DNA from: Archaeoglobales archaeon
GTDB taxonomy: Archaea; Halobacteriota; Archaeoglobi; Archaeoglobales; Archaeoglobaceae
Direction: 5' to 3'
Assembly (NCBI GenBank): GCA_029984855.1
Contig: JARQZL010000117.1
Coordinates: 44,517-108,516 of the forward strand
DNA length: 64,000 bases
Below, piece by piece: positions 1-10,418 of this stretch (the first letter of the stretch is position 1; each line of letters starts with the position of its first letter). A model generated the notes under the pieces. That model saw only the letters and a list, made by a program, of their open reading frames with translations. It made no database searches and was not told where the DNA came from. The translations under genes were made by a program, and so were the position numbers.

Positions 1-2549
1 CTAAAGCTCTTCATAGGATCGACTCCATCCTCACCGTACCGGAACTGAACAAGCAATCCAGATGTTTGCTCTCTGACGGTTCCATCATACTCAACTTTCA
101 AATCCTGCAGAGCGTTGATGAGCCTGCGCTGCAGATATCCAGACTGGGAAGTTCTCACAGCAGTATCCACAAGTCCCTCTCGTCCACCCATTGCATGAAA
201 GAAGAACTCTACAGGAGTGAGTCCTTCTTTATAGCTGCTCTTTATAAAACCTCTCGCTTTCGCCCCCAGATCGCCCGGCTTGAAGTGAGAGAGTGTTCGA
301 TTTGTATAGGTGTAACCTCTCTTGATGCGTTCTCCTCTAACAGACTGCTGACCAATGCAGGCCGCCATCTGTGTAAGGTTGAGCATTGAACCCCTCGCCC
401 CGCTCACAGCCATAATAACAGCCGGATTCTCCATTCCGAGGAATCTGCTTGCAATTTTTCCCGCCTGATCTCTCGCTCTGCCGAGAACCTGCATGATCTT
501 CATCTCGAGGGTTTCTCTTATACTCCTGCCGGGCATAGGCTCAAGATTTCCCTCTCTGTATGCCTTTATCAGTTCTTCCACTCTTCTTTCCGCTCCACCT
601 ATAACCTCGTGTATCTGACTTATAGCTTCCTCGGGGATGTCTTCATCACTTATTCCAAACGAAAATCCGGTATGCATGATTGCTCTTATCGCCAGGTGAG
701 TTACGTTATCTATGAACTTCCTTGTCTCCTCGTTTCCATATTTTCTCGTTATTTCGTCGATGATTATTCCTTTGAATGCTCCTACAGCCTTTTCATCAAT
801 CGTTCCTGCCAGTAACTCGCCCTTCTTTATAACAACATAGGCATCGTACTCACACTCTTCCTTCTTGCATTCCTCGCAGCCCTGACAGATTTCTGCCTTG
901 AATTCTATAGATATTTCGGGCAGAATTGAACTGAATATCTGCTTTCCAGTCCAGAGTCCTTCACGTTTTGGTTTGGGTAGCTTTGTTATTTTGAGAGGTT
1001 TCAGTATGGATACGACCTCCTCCCTCGTAAACAGTTTCTCTCCCCTCGTTAACAGGTACAAACCACTGATGTGATCATGAATTCCACCAATAATTGGCCC
1101 ACCGAATCTTGGGCTTAAGATGTGTTCCTGGACGGCCATGAGGCTTCTTGCTTCTGCCTGCGCTTCAAGACCTTGCGGAACGTGCATGTTCATCTCGTCA
1201 CCATCGAAATCGGCGTTGTATGGAGGGCAGACTGCAGGATTCAGCCTGAAGGTCTTATACGGCAGAACTCTAACATAATGGGCCATTATACTCATCCTGT
1301 GCAGGGATGGCTGTCGATTAAAGAGGACGATGTCTCCATCCATCAACTGCCTTTCAACAATCATTCCCGGTTCAAGCTTCTCAGCGAGCTCCTCCCTGTT
1401 TGTGTCCATAACTCTGATTCTACGTCCATCAAGCCGTATAACATAATTGGCTTTTGGATGTTCGGTACGGAGTATGTACTCCCTCGCCTCGTCTATGTTT
1501 CTCTCAGTAACATAGAGCGGGACTGTGAGCTCTTCAGCTATAATTTGAGGGACGCCCACCTCGTTTATGCTCAGATTCGGATCGGGCGAGATTACAGTTC
1601 TTGCAGAAAAGTTAACGCGCTTTCCGGAAAGCGAGCCCCTGAATCTCCCCTCTTTGCCTTTCAAACGCTGAGCAAGCGTTTTCAAAGGCCTTCCACTTCT
1701 GTGCCTTGCTGGTGGAATTCCACTAACCTCATTGTCGAGATAGGTTGTAACGTGATACTGCAAGAGCTCCCAGAGGTCTTCAAGGATTAACTGTGGAGCT
1801 CCAGCTTCCTTGTTCTCCATAAAACGCTGGTTTATTCTGATTATGTCAACAAGTTTGTGCGTTAAATCATCCTCGCTTCTCTGTCCGGTCTCCAAGATAA
1901 TCGATGGGCGAACGGTAACGGGAGGAACGGGTAGAACAGTCAGAACCATCCATTCTGGCCTTACTGCTCTTGGATCCATTCCAAATGCAGGCAGATCTTC
2001 GCTGGATATTTTTTCGAGTCTCTCTCTTATATCCTTTGGAGTCAGACGATGCTCACCCTCGTAGAAAAACGTTGGTTTATCGAACTTGATCTCAATCTGC
2101 TCAGCCCCGCAGTGAGGACATTTTTTACCCTTTGTGAGCCTGAAAACCTCCTTAACAACATCCTCATAATCCTGCCCCAGCTCCCTCTTCCTTTCAATTT
2201 CCTCAATGTACTTGTCTCTTCTCTCATCCTTCAACAGAATTCTTCCGCACTCTCTGCATGTTGCATTCAGGAGCTTTGCTATCAGCTTTGCATATCCAAC
2301 ATGGATAACCGGGGCAGCAAGCTCTATATGCCCGAAATGTCCGGGGCACTCTCCAGCCTTACCACTGCAGGTTCTGCATCGCAGCCCGGGATCGATTACA
2401 CCAAGACGGGGATCCATCAAACCTGCTTCAATTGGAAAACCGTCATCATCGTACGTTTCCGGAGTTATCACCTTCGCCACACTCATGCGGCGGATTTCCT
2501 GGGGACTTAATACCTCAAACCTCAAACCTGCTATTCTTTTTGGAGTCAT
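1..2549 (-). CDS. rpoA1: DNA-directed RNA polymerase subunit A' (Rpo1N), C-terminus beyond window
   Basis: Encodes the large catalytic subunit A' of archaeal RNA polymerase. The frame is open from an ATG at 2549 to base 1 (849 codons) and leaves the window at the left edge, so the gene is partial here. The N-terminus reads MTPKRIAGLRFEVLSPQEIR, followed by a zinc-binding cluster (CRTC, then CPGHFGH). The magnesium-binding active-site motif NADFDGD lies at about 1197-1217, and the conserved GEDGVDPMKS is close to the edge. GGTGA just upstream serves as ribosome site. It is the last gene visible of rpoH-rpoB2-rpoB1-rpoA1, starting 24 bases after rpoB1. Identification is essentially certain. Confidence 0.97.
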   Translation of the reverse strand, partial: MTPKRIAGLRFEVLSPQEIRRMSVAKVITPETYDDDGFPIEAGLMDPRLGVIDPGLRCRTCSGKAGECPGHFGHIELAAPVIHVGYAKLIAKLLNATCRECGRILLKDERRDKYIEEIERKRELGQDYEDVVKEVFRLTKGKKCPHCGAEQIEIKFDKPTFFYEGEHRLTPKDIRERLEKISSEDLPAFGMDPRAVRPEWMVLTVLPVPPVTVRPSIILETGQRSEDDLTHKLVDIIRINQRFMENKEAGAPQLILEDLWELLQYHVTTYLDNEVSGIPPARHRSGRPLKTLAQRLKGKEGRFRGSLSGKRVNFSARTVISPDPNLSINEVGVPQIIAEELTVPLYVTERNIDEAREYILRTEHPKANYVIRLDGRRIRVMDTNREELAEKLEPGMIVERQLMDGDIVLFNRQPSLHRMSIMAHYVRVLPYKTFRLNPAVCPPYNADFDGDEMNMHVPQGLEAQAEARSLMAVQEHILSPRFGGPIIGGIHDHISGLYLLTRGEKLFTREEVVSILKPLKITKLPKPKREGLWTGKQIFSSILPEISIEFKAEICQGCEECKKEECEYDAYVVIKKGELLAGTIDEKAVGAFKGIIIDEITRKYGNEETRKFIDNVTHLAIRAIMHTGFSFGISDEDIPEEAISQIHEVIGGAERRVEELIKAYREGNLEPMPGRSIRETLEMKIMQVLGRARDQAGKIASRFLGMENPAVIMAVSGARGSMLNLTQMAACIGQQSVRGERIKRGYTYTNRTLSHFKPGDLGAKARGFIKSSYKEGLTPVEFFFHAMGGREGLVDTAVRTSQSGYLQRRLINALQDLKVEYDGTVREQTSGLLVQFRYGEDGVDPMKSF

Positions 2550-2573
2550 ACTTTCACCCTTCACATAACTTTA

Positions 2574-4385
2574 CTACGCCTTATCCCCGAGAAGCAGACG
2601 GGGTGCAATCATCATGGATTTCAGCTCATCGAGCAAGAGCTTGAATGCATAACTCATCTCCACTTTGTGTATATTGCTGTCATCATCACAGACGTTACAG
2701 TAGGCGGTATTACGCCGGTAGTCATAGGTTGCTACATGCCCGCAATTTCCACAGACGTAGACCTCCACCTTGTCCGACTCCTCGAGCAGTCTGTCTTTAA
2801 GCAGTAAAGCGGCTCCATGACCGATAAGGACATCCCTCTCCATCTCCCCAAAACGCAGACCTCCTTTTCTTGCTCTTCCTTCCGTTGGCTGTCTGGTAAG
2901 AACCTGCACAGGCCCTCTGCTTCTTGCATGTATCTTGCTCGAAACCATGTGGTACAGCTTCTGATAGTATATCACACCCACAAAGATATCAACCATAAAT
3001 CGCTTCCCTGTAATGCCGTCATACATCACTTCTTTACCCGTATGGCTGAAGCCATAAGCTTTGAGGAGATTTCTCAACTCCTTCTCTTTCTCTCCGTAGA
3101 ATATCGTTGCATCTATTCTCCTCGCCTCCAGACTGCCCACCTTTCCTCCAATCATTTCCAGAACGTGGCCAACTGTCATACGGGAGGGGATTGCGTGAGG
3201 GTTGATAATTATATCAGGGATAATTCCCGATTCTGTAAAAGGCATGTCCTCCTCCGGCACTATTAATCCGATGACTCCCTTCTGCCCGTGCCTGGATGCG
3301 AACTTATCGCCAAGCTCTGGGATGCGCAGATCTCTTACTCTTACCTTTGCAAGCTTTGAACCGCTTTCCGCCTGCATAAGAAAGACCGCATCAACTATCC
3401 CCTTCTCATTGGAACGCATCGTTATTGATGTTTCTCTTCTTTTCTGAGGAGAGATCCCAAGCTCTGTTGGCTCTTCCAGAAATCTCGGTGGAGAAGTTTT
3501 ACCTATGAGCACATCGTCTGGCCCAACTTCAGTTTCCGGGAAGACAAGCCCGTCTTCATCGAGGTGTGTGTACGCTTCTGCCCCTCTGAATCCGGAAACA
3601 TCAGCTCCCGGTATTTCAAATCGATCTTCCTGCCCTCCAGGATAGCGCATTTCCTCTGTCTCATATGTTCTGAAGAAGTGAGACCTTCCAAGCCCTCTTT
3701 CAACACTTCCTTTATTGAAGATAAGAGCATCTTCTATATTATATCCTTCGTAGCTTATAACAGCAACAACGAAGTTCTGACCTGCTGGCCTTTCATCAAA
3801 CTTGATTTCAAGCTGTGTATCTGTAGTAACGATTGGAATCTGGGGGTAATGGAGGAGGTGCGCTCTCGTATCTGTCCTCCATGCAAGGTTTGCATACGGC
3901 AGGCCAAGGTTCTGCTTGATCATCGCCGCCCCCATCGTGTTGCGGGGTGAAGCGTTGTGTTCAGGGTATGGAATGCTACCGGTGCATATTCCCACAATCA
4001 GAGATGGGCAGAGCTCGAGGTGCGTATGCTCAGGTGTAAGCTCCTCCTCATAAACTGCTACATATGCATTCTCCTCCTCTTCAGCATCGAGAAATTCTAC
4101 AAGACCCTGCTTTACGAGGTCATCAATTGTAAGCTCACCTTTCTTCAGCTTTTCTATGTGCGCTTCTGTGACCAGAGGTTTTCCATTTTTAACAACTATG
4201 AGCGGTCTTCTTGCTCTTCCCGCATCTGTGTTGATTCTTACTTCACTGGAATCTGCGTAGCATGCAACATTAACCTGATCTGAAATTTTTCCCTTTCTTC
4301 TGAGCTCTCTGATCTGCTGAGCGAGCTTTTCACCATCATCACAAAACCCTACAAGCGCTCCATTAACGTAAACACGTGTCTTCAT
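2574..4385 (-). CDS. rpoB1: DNA-directed RNA polymerase subunit B' (Rpo2C)
   Basis: Carboxy-terminal half of the split archaeal beta-like subunit, 603 residues, forming most of the active centre with A'. Family hallmarks are YEGYNIEDA (residues 212-220), [12 protein letters not shown] (359-370), the region ending [15 protein letters not shown] (about 401-415) and a zinc site made by C545, C548, C563 and C566. The ATG abuts the TGA stop of rpoB2 with no gap, which implies translational coupling. A split B subunit is normal for methanogens, halophiles and Archaeoglobales, so this is not a broken gene. Confidence 0.97.
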   Translation of the reverse strand: MKTRVYVNGALVGFCDDGEKLAQQIRELRRKGKISDQVNVACYADSSEVRINTDAGRARRPLIVVKNGKPLVTEAHIEKLKKGELTIDDLVKQGLVEFLDAEEEENAYVAVYEEELTPEHTHLELCPSLIVGICTGSIPYPEHNASPRNTMGAAMIKQNLGLPYANLAWRTDTRAHLLHYPQIPIVTTDTQLEIKFDERPAGQNFVVAVISYEGYNIEDALIFNKGSVERGLGRSHFFRTYETEEMRYPGGQEDRFEIPGADVSGFRGAEAYTHLDEDGLVFPETEVGPDDVLIGKTSPPRFLEEPTELGISPQKRRETSITMRSNEKGIVDAVFLMQAESGSKLAKVRVRDLRIPELGDKFASRHGQKGVIGLIVPEEDMPFTESGIIPDIIINPHAIPSRMTVGHVLEMIGGKVGSLEARRIDATIFYGEKEKELRNLLKAYGFSHTGKEVMYDGITGKRFMVDIFVGVIYYQKLYHMVSSKIHARSRGPVQVLTRQPTEGRARKGGLRFGEMERDVLIGHGAALLLKDRLLEESDKVEVYVCGNCGHVATYDYRRNTAYCNVCDDDSNIHKVEMSYAFKLLLDELKSMMIAPRLLLGDKA

Positions 4386-5858
4386 TCAACCACCCCTTAT
4401 TGGCTCGACCCCAAGGGCGAAGATGATGTTTCTGATCTCCTCTTCATCTGTACCGACACTCACCTCTGCATACTGAGCGAGATTTTTCACAAGCCCGCAG
4501 TTCGGCCCCTCTGGAGTCTCGGAGGGACAAATTCTTCCCCACTGCGTTGGATGCAGATCTCTTGCCTCAAAATGAGGCTGTGATCTGGACAGCGGTGATA
4601 TCACCCTTCTGAGGTGTGAGATAACCGAGATGTAGTTATGTCTGTCTATTAGTTGTGAGACTCCGGTTCTTCCCCCAACCCAGTTACCTGTAGCCATTGG
4701 ATGCATTATTCTATCAGACAGAACATCTGATCGGACAGCAGTCGACATCTTGAGGGGTCTGCCCCTCACTTTTGCCCTTTCGAGCTGGTACTTAACGTCC
4801 TTAATAAGCCTGAGAAATGCGACACGGAATATCTCCTCCATCAAATCCCCGGCCAGCTTTAGTCTCTTGTTTGCATAGTGGTCTTTATCATCCTCCATTC
4901 TCAATCCTAAGGCAAGTTCAAAAACAGCTTCCGCCATCCTTGCAAGGTAGAACGCCTTTGCTTTTCTCGCATCTTCATCAACACCGAGATGTGGCAGGAA
5001 ATACTGATCCAGAACCTGATTGGCTCTCTGTATCCGATACTCCCTGCTCTGTCCCGGAGCCACCCGCCTTCCTATGTACTCTATTGCCTCCTCTTTTGTT
5101 TCAACTTCCGCAATCTCCACGTTCTCAAGCATGAACTTCATAATTTCTGCATCACTGCTCACCATTGTCACTATCTCCTGATCGGTTTCAACACCAAGGG
5201 CTTTCATCAGCGTTACGAATTGAATTGGCTTCGGCAATTGAGGAAATGTAACCTCAAGGATGTTGTTTCTGTTCCTCTCAACAACAACAAGTGCTCTGTA
5301 GCCAGCTCTCTGACTGAAACACTTGGCAATCTCGAGTTTTTCCCCATACCTCTCTTCCCTTTCGAGGAGTATTTTATTAGGTGCAAGGTCCTCAAGAGTC
5401 ATCAAAGCCCTTTCACTACCATTTATTATGAAATAACCGCCTGGATCGAGTGGATCCTCACCAACTGCCAGAGGGTCAACGTCGTTAAGATTGCAGGCTT
5501 TTGATTTCAGCATTACTGGCAGCATTCCTATCTCAACGACCTCCTCATCCAGCTCTCTCCCCTCATCAACAACCTGGCACTCAAGATAAATTGGAGCAGC
5601 GTATGTGAGATTTCTCAACCTCGCCATTGCAGGATAGAGAGGCACTCTACTTCCATCCGCTTCCTTTACAATCGGCTTTTCAACCCATATCTTCCCGAGC
5701 TTGACGTAAGTATTGGGTATATCAAGCTCGATCTTGCCCTGCTCATCTATTACTCTCTGAAGCCCCCCATCAAGAAACCTGTTAAAGGAGTCTACCTGGT
5801 GTTTTACAAGCCTTTCGTGCGTAAAATATGCTTTCGCAAGTGTCCTCCTGTCCAGCAT
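4386..5858 (-). CDS. rpoB2: DNA-directed RNA polymerase subunit B'' (Rpo2N)
   Basis: Amino-terminal half of the split beta-like subunit, about 490 residues. It has the conserved opening RLVKHQVDSFNRFLD, GGYFIINGSERALMTLEDL, GRPLKMSTAVRSD and a fork-loop region containing HPTQWGRICPSETPEGPNCG. I chose the ATG at 5858 because GGTGAT lies a few bases upstream; a TTG at 5870 would add only four residues. It is followed directly by rpoB1 and preceded, after 77 bases, by rpoH. Together B'' and B' equal one bacterial beta subunit. Confidence 0.96.
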   Translation of the reverse strand: MLDRRTLAKAYFTHERLVKHQVDSFNRFLDGGLQRVIDEQGKIELDIPNTYVKLGKIWVEKPIVKEADGSRVPLYPAMARLRNLTYAAPIYLECQVVDEGRELDEEVVEIGMLPVMLKSKACNLNDVDPLAVGEDPLDPGGYFIINGSERALMTLEDLAPNKILLEREERYGEKLEIAKCFSQRAGYRALVVVERNRNNILEVTFPQLPKPIQFVTLMKALGVETDQEIVTMVSSDAEIMKFMLENVEIAEVETKEEAIEYIGRRVAPGQSREYRIQRANQVLDQYFLPHLGVDEDARKAKAFYLARMAEAVFELALGLRMEDDKDHYANKRLKLAGDLMEEIFRVAFLRLIKDVKYQLERAKVRGRPLKMSTAVRSDVLSDRIMHPMATGNWVGGRTGVSQLIDRHNYISVISHLRRVISPLSRSQPHFEARDLHPTQWGRICPSETPEGPNCGLVKNLAQYAEVSVGTDEEEIRNIIFALGVEPIRGG

Positions 5859-5935
5859 ACCATCACCCAAACATAGCTAACGCTAATAAGACAGAGTCCT
5901 GATATCTGCACATTCCTTCCAATTTCATATCTCCA

Positions 5936-6169
5936 TCAAACAACCAGCCTGTAAGCGATTGACTTACCAGCTGTCGGGCTTTCACGGATTATTCTCACTA
6001 TATCTCCCACTTTTACTCCAATCTCCTTTGCCACAGGGTCATCTACCCTGATCTTCGGCAGCTGTTCCGGGCTGATTCCAAGAGTCTTCAATAGCTCTTC
6101 AGCCACTTCTTTGCTCAGTACCTCGTGTTTTGGCACAAGCACATGATCCTGCATCCTGAACTTGCTCAT
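5936..6169 (-). CDS. rpoH: DNA-directed RNA polymerase subunit H (Rpo5)
   Basis: Small RNA polymerase subunit homologous to the C-terminal domain of eukaryotic Rpb5, 77 residues. The family pattern is clear: DHVLVPKHEVLS near the N-terminus, LPKIRVDDPVAKEIG in the middle and GDIVRIIRESPTAGKSIAYR at the end. The ATG at 6169 follows AGGTGA by five bases; an in-frame GTG at 6178 overlaps that ribosome site and is less likely. It is the first gene of the polymerase operon and lies just downstream of tRNA-Lys. Confidence 0.95.
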   Translation of the reverse strand: MSKFRMQDHVLVPKHEVLSKEVAEELLKTLGISPEQLPKIRVDDPVAKEIGVKVGDIVRIIRESPTAGKSIAYRLVV

Positions 6170-6190
6170 TTTTTTCACCTGTAAGGCAGG

Positions 6191-6264
6191 CGGGCTCGAC
6201 GGGATTTGAACCCGCGACCAACGGGTTAAAAGCCCGTTGCTCTACCTGGCTGAGCTACGAGCCC
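6191..6264 (-). tRNA. tRNA-Lys (UUU)
   Basis: Folds as a complete cloverleaf on the minus strand. The acceptor stem pairs GGGCTCG with CGAGCCC, the T arm carries GGTTCAAATCC, and the anticodon loop CTTTTAA gives anticodon UUU. There is no intron and no encoded CCA. It sits directly upstream of rpoH in the same orientation. Confidence 0.95.
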
Positions 6265-6376
6265 TCGCAGCAATGCGTAGAGTTGGGGGATATAAATCTT
6301 TTTCGTGCAGGGAATGCGTTACGATCCATGAGGTTTTCGACAAAAATTTTAAAAAAGAGAATTTTAAAATATAATC

Positions 6377-6538
6377 ATGGATGGCGAAGAACAGACAAAT
6401 AACCTCAACGCTTATGGCAGAGCGTGCGTAAACACTGATAACACTGATAACGAGAGTGCCACGCACGGGAGTTATGAAGTCCAGCTTTTTTCTTGGACGT
6501 ATAAGGCCGAAAGATGGAAAGGCAGAGGGATACTTTAG
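6377..6538 (+). CDS. possible small protein upstream of a membrane protein gene
   Basis: A 53-codon open frame starting at ATG 6377. An A+T-rich element around 6346-6354 lies about 25 bases before it, the spacing seen at other leaderless starts in this window. It overlaps the start of the next gene by 25 bases in another frame. The residues are polar and I recognise no domain; a short repeat, aacactgat twice, lies inside. It may be a real small gene, a coupled leader peptide or chance. Confidence 0.3.
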   Translation: MDGEEQTNNLNAYGRACVNTDNTDNESATHGSYEVQLFSWTYKAERWKGRGIL

Positions 6539-7188
6539 TGAGGATTGAAGACTTCCTTTTTGAGTTTCCTCCAGAATACGGTCTTGATCTCGAGAGCAGA
6601 GAGAAATTTGCCAAAACAATAGTTGTTCTGGTCTTCCTTGTCTTTGTACTCACTGGCATCTTATTCCTGGTCTCAGAAAAAGTATTTCTTGCCAACATAC
6701 TTTCATTCTTCTCCTGCCTGCTCATAGGCACGCTTGTGAGTGGAGTAACGTATTTTGCAGCAAAGGATACTGAAGGATTACAAAATGCTCTTGAATTTGT
6801 CAAAGCTTTAGATGCGGATGCCTGGGCGTATTACTCTCCATTTCCACTTAGCTACGTTTCAGCAGAGAAAAACGGGGTCACAGCAACCATCAGATCAGGA
6901 AGAGTCTATATTTGCAGGGGTGTTGAAGAAAATATCAGTTTAAAGCAAAAACTTTGTCTTGCTACTGGGAAAAATGCAAAGATTGGAAAACATAGCGAGA
7001 GTTTAAGTCTTGGAGATTTCTGTATAAAAATCTCAGAAATGGAAGAAATAATTCTCCCTCACCCCAGGAGAGAGGGAAAAATTACAAAGGGGAGGGGGTT
7101 CAGAATTACAATCTCTGAACCCTTTCAGTGGGAACTTGATTCAGCAATCATAGCAAACCTTGTCTGGAACCTGAGCAGGGAGCTTTAA
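6514..7188 (+). CDS. hypothetical protein with two membrane segments
   Basis: A 224-residue protein I do not recognise. Two strongly hydrophobic stretches (about residues 35-53 and 58-82) form a likely helical hairpin near the N-terminus, with a hydrophilic stretch before it and about 140 soluble residues after it. The soluble part shows no catalytic motif that I can identify. A stop codon at 6502-6504 in the same frame limits the start to ATG 6514 or later. It ends 37 bases before ilvD, which has its own promoter-like element, so co-transcription is uncertain. Confidence 0.75.
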   Translation: MERQRDTLVRIEDFLFEFPPEYGLDLESREKFAKTIVVLVFLVFVLTGILFLVSEKVFLANILSFFSCLLIGTLVSGVTYFAAKDTEGLQNALEFVKALDADAWAYYSPFPLSYVSAEKNGVTATIRSGRVYICRGVEENISLKQKLCLATGKNAKIGKHSESLSLGDFCIKISEMEEIILPHPRREGKITKGRGFRITISEPFQWELDSAIIANLVWNLSREL

Positions 7189-7225
7189 TCGGAAGTAATT
7201 TATTGCCTTCCTCAATTCTGCATTC

Positions 7226-8869
7226 ATGCGGAGTGATGAGGTTAAAAAAGGAGTTGAGAGAGTCGCTCACAGAGCTCTTCTCAAGGCTACCGGCCTGACG
7301 GATGATGATATGGACAAGCCATTCATCGGAGTTGCAAACGCATACAACAACATCGTTCCCGGCCACATTCTGCTTGACAGGATAAGTGATGCTGTCAGGG
7401 AGGGCATTGCTGCAGCTGGCGGCGTTGCATTCGAGTTTGGAGTCATGGGAATATGCGATGGCATAGCGATGGGGCACGACGGCATGCGCTTTGCTCTGCC
7501 ATCGAGAGAGCTCATAGCCGATACGATTGAAGCGATGGTTCAGGCTCACTGCCTTGATGGGCTGGTTGTTGTTGGCTCTTGCGATAAGATAGTCCCGGGG
7601 ATGCTGATGGCAATGCTCAGGCTCGATATCCCGGCGATAGCGGTCACAGGCGGGCCCATGCTGGCAGAAAGAATCGGTGAGAGGGTTGTGACGATAAAAA
7701 CCGCTTTCGAGGCTGCCGGAGAGTACAGGGCAGGGAGGATAGGTGAGGAAGAACTGAAGCTGTACGAGGACTACTGTGCTGCTTACTGCGGAAGCTGTCA
7801 GGGGCTCTATACTGCAAACACCATGCAGATTTTAACTGAAGTGCTTGGCTTAAGCCTGCCATACTGCTCAACCTCGCCATGCGGCTCTTCGAGGAAGCTC
7901 AGAATAGCGAAGGAGAGTGGAAAGAGGGTAGTTGAACTCGTCAGGAGAGGAATAAAGCCGTCGGACATCGTAACAGAGGGTTCGTTCAGAAATGCCATAA
8001 CCATGGACATGCTAATCGGGGGTTCAACGAACACGGTTCTGCATCTCCCGGCAATAGCGAGGGAGGCTGGAATAGAGCTCAGCCTCGATGTCTTCGATGA
8101 GATAAGCAGGAAAACATCCCACATCGTTTCAATCGATCCGGCAAGCGAGCACACAATTGCCGATCTGGATGAAAGCGGAGGCGTGCCGATGCTCATAAAG
8201 AAAGCTAAAGAATACTTCAGCAACGAGCTGACGGTCAGCGGACTGAGGATTTACGATATAGCCGAAAAGGCGTTTGTGAGGGGCAGAGACATAATCAGGG
8301 ATGTTACGAACCCGATTCACAAAGAGGGGGGCATAGCAATCCTGTACGGCAATCTGGCAGAGAAGGGATGTGTTGTTAAGGCTGCCGCAGTCAGCGAGGA
8401 CATGCTCAGGTTTGAGGGAGAGGCAAGGGTCTTCGATTCGGAGCAGGAGGCTCTCAAAGCCATACTTGGAGGAGAAATACAGGAGGGAAACGTGGTGGTG
8501 ATAAGGTACATGGGGCCGAAAGGTGCGCCGGGAATGCCTGAAATGCTGCTGCCAACCGCTGCGATAGCAGGAATGGGACTGAGCAGGGTTGCACTCATAA
8601 CAGACGGCAGGTTCAGCGGTGCTACGAGGGGGCCGTGCATAGGCCACGTCTCGCCGGAGGCAGCTGCAGGTGGCAACATAGCCCTCGTGGAGGGCGGAGA
8701 CGTCATTAGGATAGACATACCTGCGAGGAGGATTGAGCTTAAAGTGAGTGGAGAGGAGCTGGGAGAGAGGAGGAGGAAGTGGAAGCCGAAGGAGAAGAAG
8801 CTGACGGGATACCTCGCAAGGTATGCAAAGCTCGTGAGCGGGGCTGAGAAGGGGGCTGTTTTTGAGTGA
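7226..8869 (+). CDS. ilvD: dihydroxy-acid dehydratase
   Basis: Converts 2,3-dihydroxy acids to 2-keto acids, the third common step of isoleucine and valine synthesis, in the cytoplasm. The 547 residues match the family in length. Iron-sulfur ligands are expected at C119 (GSCDK) and C191 ([12 protein letters not shown]); [11 protein letters not shown] near residue 78 and the C-terminal [19 protein letters not shown] region are family signatures. An A+T-rich TATA-like element at 7195-7205 lies about 26 bases before the ATG, so the transcript is probably leaderless. No other branched-chain gene is adjacent. Confidence 0.95.
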   Translation: MRSDEVKKGVERVAHRALLKATGLTDDDMDKPFIGVANAYNNIVPGHILLDRISDAVREGIAAAGGVAFEFGVMGICDGIAMGHDGMRFALPSRELIADTIEAMVQAHCLDGLVVVGSCDKIVPGMLMAMLRLDIPAIAVTGGPMLAERIGERVVTIKTAFEAAGEYRAGRIGEEELKLYEDYCAAYCGSCQGLYTANTMQILTEVLGLSLPYCSTSPCGSSRKLRIAKESGKRVVELVRRGIKPSDIVTEGSFRNAITMDMLIGGSTNTVLHLPAIAREAGIELSLDVFDEISRKTSHIVSIDPASEHTIADLDESGGVPMLIKKAKEYFSNELTVSGLRIYDIAEKAFVRGRDIIRDVTNPIHKEGGIAILYGNLAEKGCVVKAAAVSEDMLRFEGEARVFDSEQEALKAILGGEIQEGNVVVIRYMGPKGAPGMPEMLLPTAAIAGMGLSRVALITDGRFSGATRGPCIGHVSPEAAAGGNIALVEGGDVIRIDIPARRIELKVSGEELGERRRKWKPKEKKLTGYLARYAKLVSGAEKGAVFE

Positions 8870-8947
8870 GTGTTGAACTCAACTCTTTTTCACTTTATTT
8901 TCATTGAGTACAATAGACTGCAAAAATCCAAACAGGCAATCAGCAAC

Positions 8948-8957
8948 CTTTATATTT
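8948..8957 (+). promoter_or_regulatory. TATA box upstream of aspartate kinase
   Basis: The element ctttatattt fits an archaeal TATA box. It predicts transcription from about 8980, leaving a leader of roughly 50 bases before the aspartate kinase ATG, longer than for most genes here. A GTG at 8987 near the predicted start opens a 40-codon frame that runs into the kinase gene. Confidence 0.5.
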
Positions 8958-9032
8958 CCACTCTTTTGATAGCAGAGGGATTTACGGTGGAGAGAGATTT
9001 AACCAGCACAAGAGGAACAGGTGGCCAAAAGC

Positions 9033-10418
9033 ATGAGAATCGTAATGAAGTTCGGCGGCACAAGTATGAAGGACGGAAACAGCATACTGCACTGCGCAAA
9101 CCTTGTTAAGAAGTTTGCGGAAAATGAGATAGTTGTTGCTGTTTCAGCGATGGCTGGTGTAACGGATTCTCTTCTCCAAGCAGCCAAGAAATGCTATACG
9201 GAACAATCGACTGGCTTCATAAAGATGTTTATTGCTGAGCTTGCAAAAAGGCATTACGATGCTGTAAATACAGCAGTTGATGAGAGCCACAGGCAGAGGG
9301 TCATAGCGCACATCGATCGGCTGATTGATGAGCTTGAAAAAGTTCTGCTCGGTATAAGCTATCTCGGCGAACTAACAAAGAGAAGTGAAGATTACATTCT
9401 CTCATTCGGCGAAAGGTTATCCGCTCCAATATTTTCTGCTGCATTGCTGTCCATAGGCGTCGACTCCCTCGCCTTAACCGGAGGAGATGCTGGAATTGTG
9501 ACAGACAGGAACTTTGGAAGAGCCAAACCCATCCCGGAGGTTTATACTCTCATAAAGAGCAGACTTGAGCCCCTCCTCACGATAAAGCATACAGTTCCTG
9601 TTATAACAGGTTTTATAGGTGCAACTGAAGGTGGCAGTATAACAACACTCGGGAGGGGGGGAAGTGATTTAACTGCCACGCTTATAGCTTCAGCGATTGA
9701 TGCAGATGAGGTATGGCTCTGGAAGGAAGTGGATGGTGTGCTTACCACAGATCCCAAGATAGTGCCCGAAGCAAGGGTGATTCCTGAGATATCGTATCAG
9801 GAGGCCATGGAGCTTTCTCACTTCGGGGCGAAGATTCTGCACCCGAGAGCTCTTGAACCGGTAATGCTGAAGAGAATACCTGTCAGGATAAAGAACACGT
9901 TCAACCCTGAAGCTCCGGGAACTGTGATTTCACACAGCTGTGAGTCAACAAAAGATATAGTTAAGGCTCTCAGCCTGGTCGAGAAGGTTGCAATAGTAAA
10001 CATCAGTGGAGCCGGCTTCGATTTTGCTGAAGTAATGGCAGAAGTTTTTAGAAGACTTGCAAACGAGGGAGTTAACGTGATCATGCTGGCTCAGAGCTCA
10101 TCCGAGCTCAATCTTTCAATAGTTGTTGATGAAAGCGATGTGGGAAGAGCTATGAGACCTCTCAAGCACATGGGAAACGGAACGATAAGTGTTACAAAGC
10201 TTGAAGATGTTGCTGTTGTCAGTGCTGTAGGGGCAGGAATGGCAGGAACTCCGGGAGTTGCCGGCAGAATATTCTCTGCTCTGGGAAAGAATGGAGTAAA
10301 CGTTATAATGATAAGCCAGAGCTGCAGCGAGTACAATGTCAGCTTTGCTGTTTCAAAAGCAGACGGGAAGAGAGCAGTAAAGGTTTTGCATGATGAATTC
10401 AGGCTTGGAGACAGCTAA
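9033..10418 (+). CDS. lysC: aspartate kinase
   Basis: Phosphorylates aspartate, the first step toward lysine, threonine and methionine. The 461-residue protein begins MRIVMKFGGTSMKDG with the kinase motif KFGGTS, contains LGRGGSDLTATLIA and EVDGVLTTDPK, and ends with two ACT-type regulatory domains (roughly residues 310-461; the repeated phrases GVNVIMLAQSSSE and GVNVIMISQSCSE mark them). The ACT pair suggests feedback control by an amino acid. I prefer ATG 9033, preceded by AGGTGG, over GTG 9021. A TATA element lies at 8948-8957. Confidence 0.94.
   Translation: MRIVMKFGGTSMKDGNSILHCANLVKKFAENEIVVAVSAMAGVTDSLLQAAKKCYTEQSTGFIKMFIAELAKRHYDAVNTAVDESHRQRVIAHIDRLIDELEKVLLGISYLGELTKRSEDYILSFGERLSAPIFSAALLSIGVDSLALTGGDAGIVTDRNFGRAKPIPEVYTLIKSRLEPLLTIKHTVPVITGFIGATEGGSITTLGRGGSDLTATLIASAIDADEVWLWKEVDGVLTTDPKIVPEARVIPEISYQEAMELSHFGAKILHPRALEPVMLKRIPVRIKNTFNPEAPGTVISHSCESTKDIVKALSLVEKVAIVNISGAGFDFAEVMAEVFRRLANEGVNVIMLAQSSSELNLSIVVDESDVGRAMRPLKHMGNGTISVTKLEDVAVVSAVGAGMAGTPGVAGRIFSALGKNGVNVIMISQSCSEYNVSFAVSKADGKRAVKVLHDEFRLGDS

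Noticed and set aside
1..2549. Many short frames on both strands in the first 2.5 kb, suggesting no large gene
   Set aside because: A single long minus-strand frame with full RNA polymerase A' signatures covers the region; it lacks a stop codon only because it leaves the window.
4386..5858. Split RNA polymerase B gene as a broken gene
   Set aside because: The B''/B' split with abutting stop and start codons is the normal state in this archaeal group.
8870..9109. A 79-codon plus-strand frame directly after ilvD
   Set aside because: It covers the aspartate kinase promoter and start and has no recognisable content; only its last 40 codons were kept as a low-interest observation.
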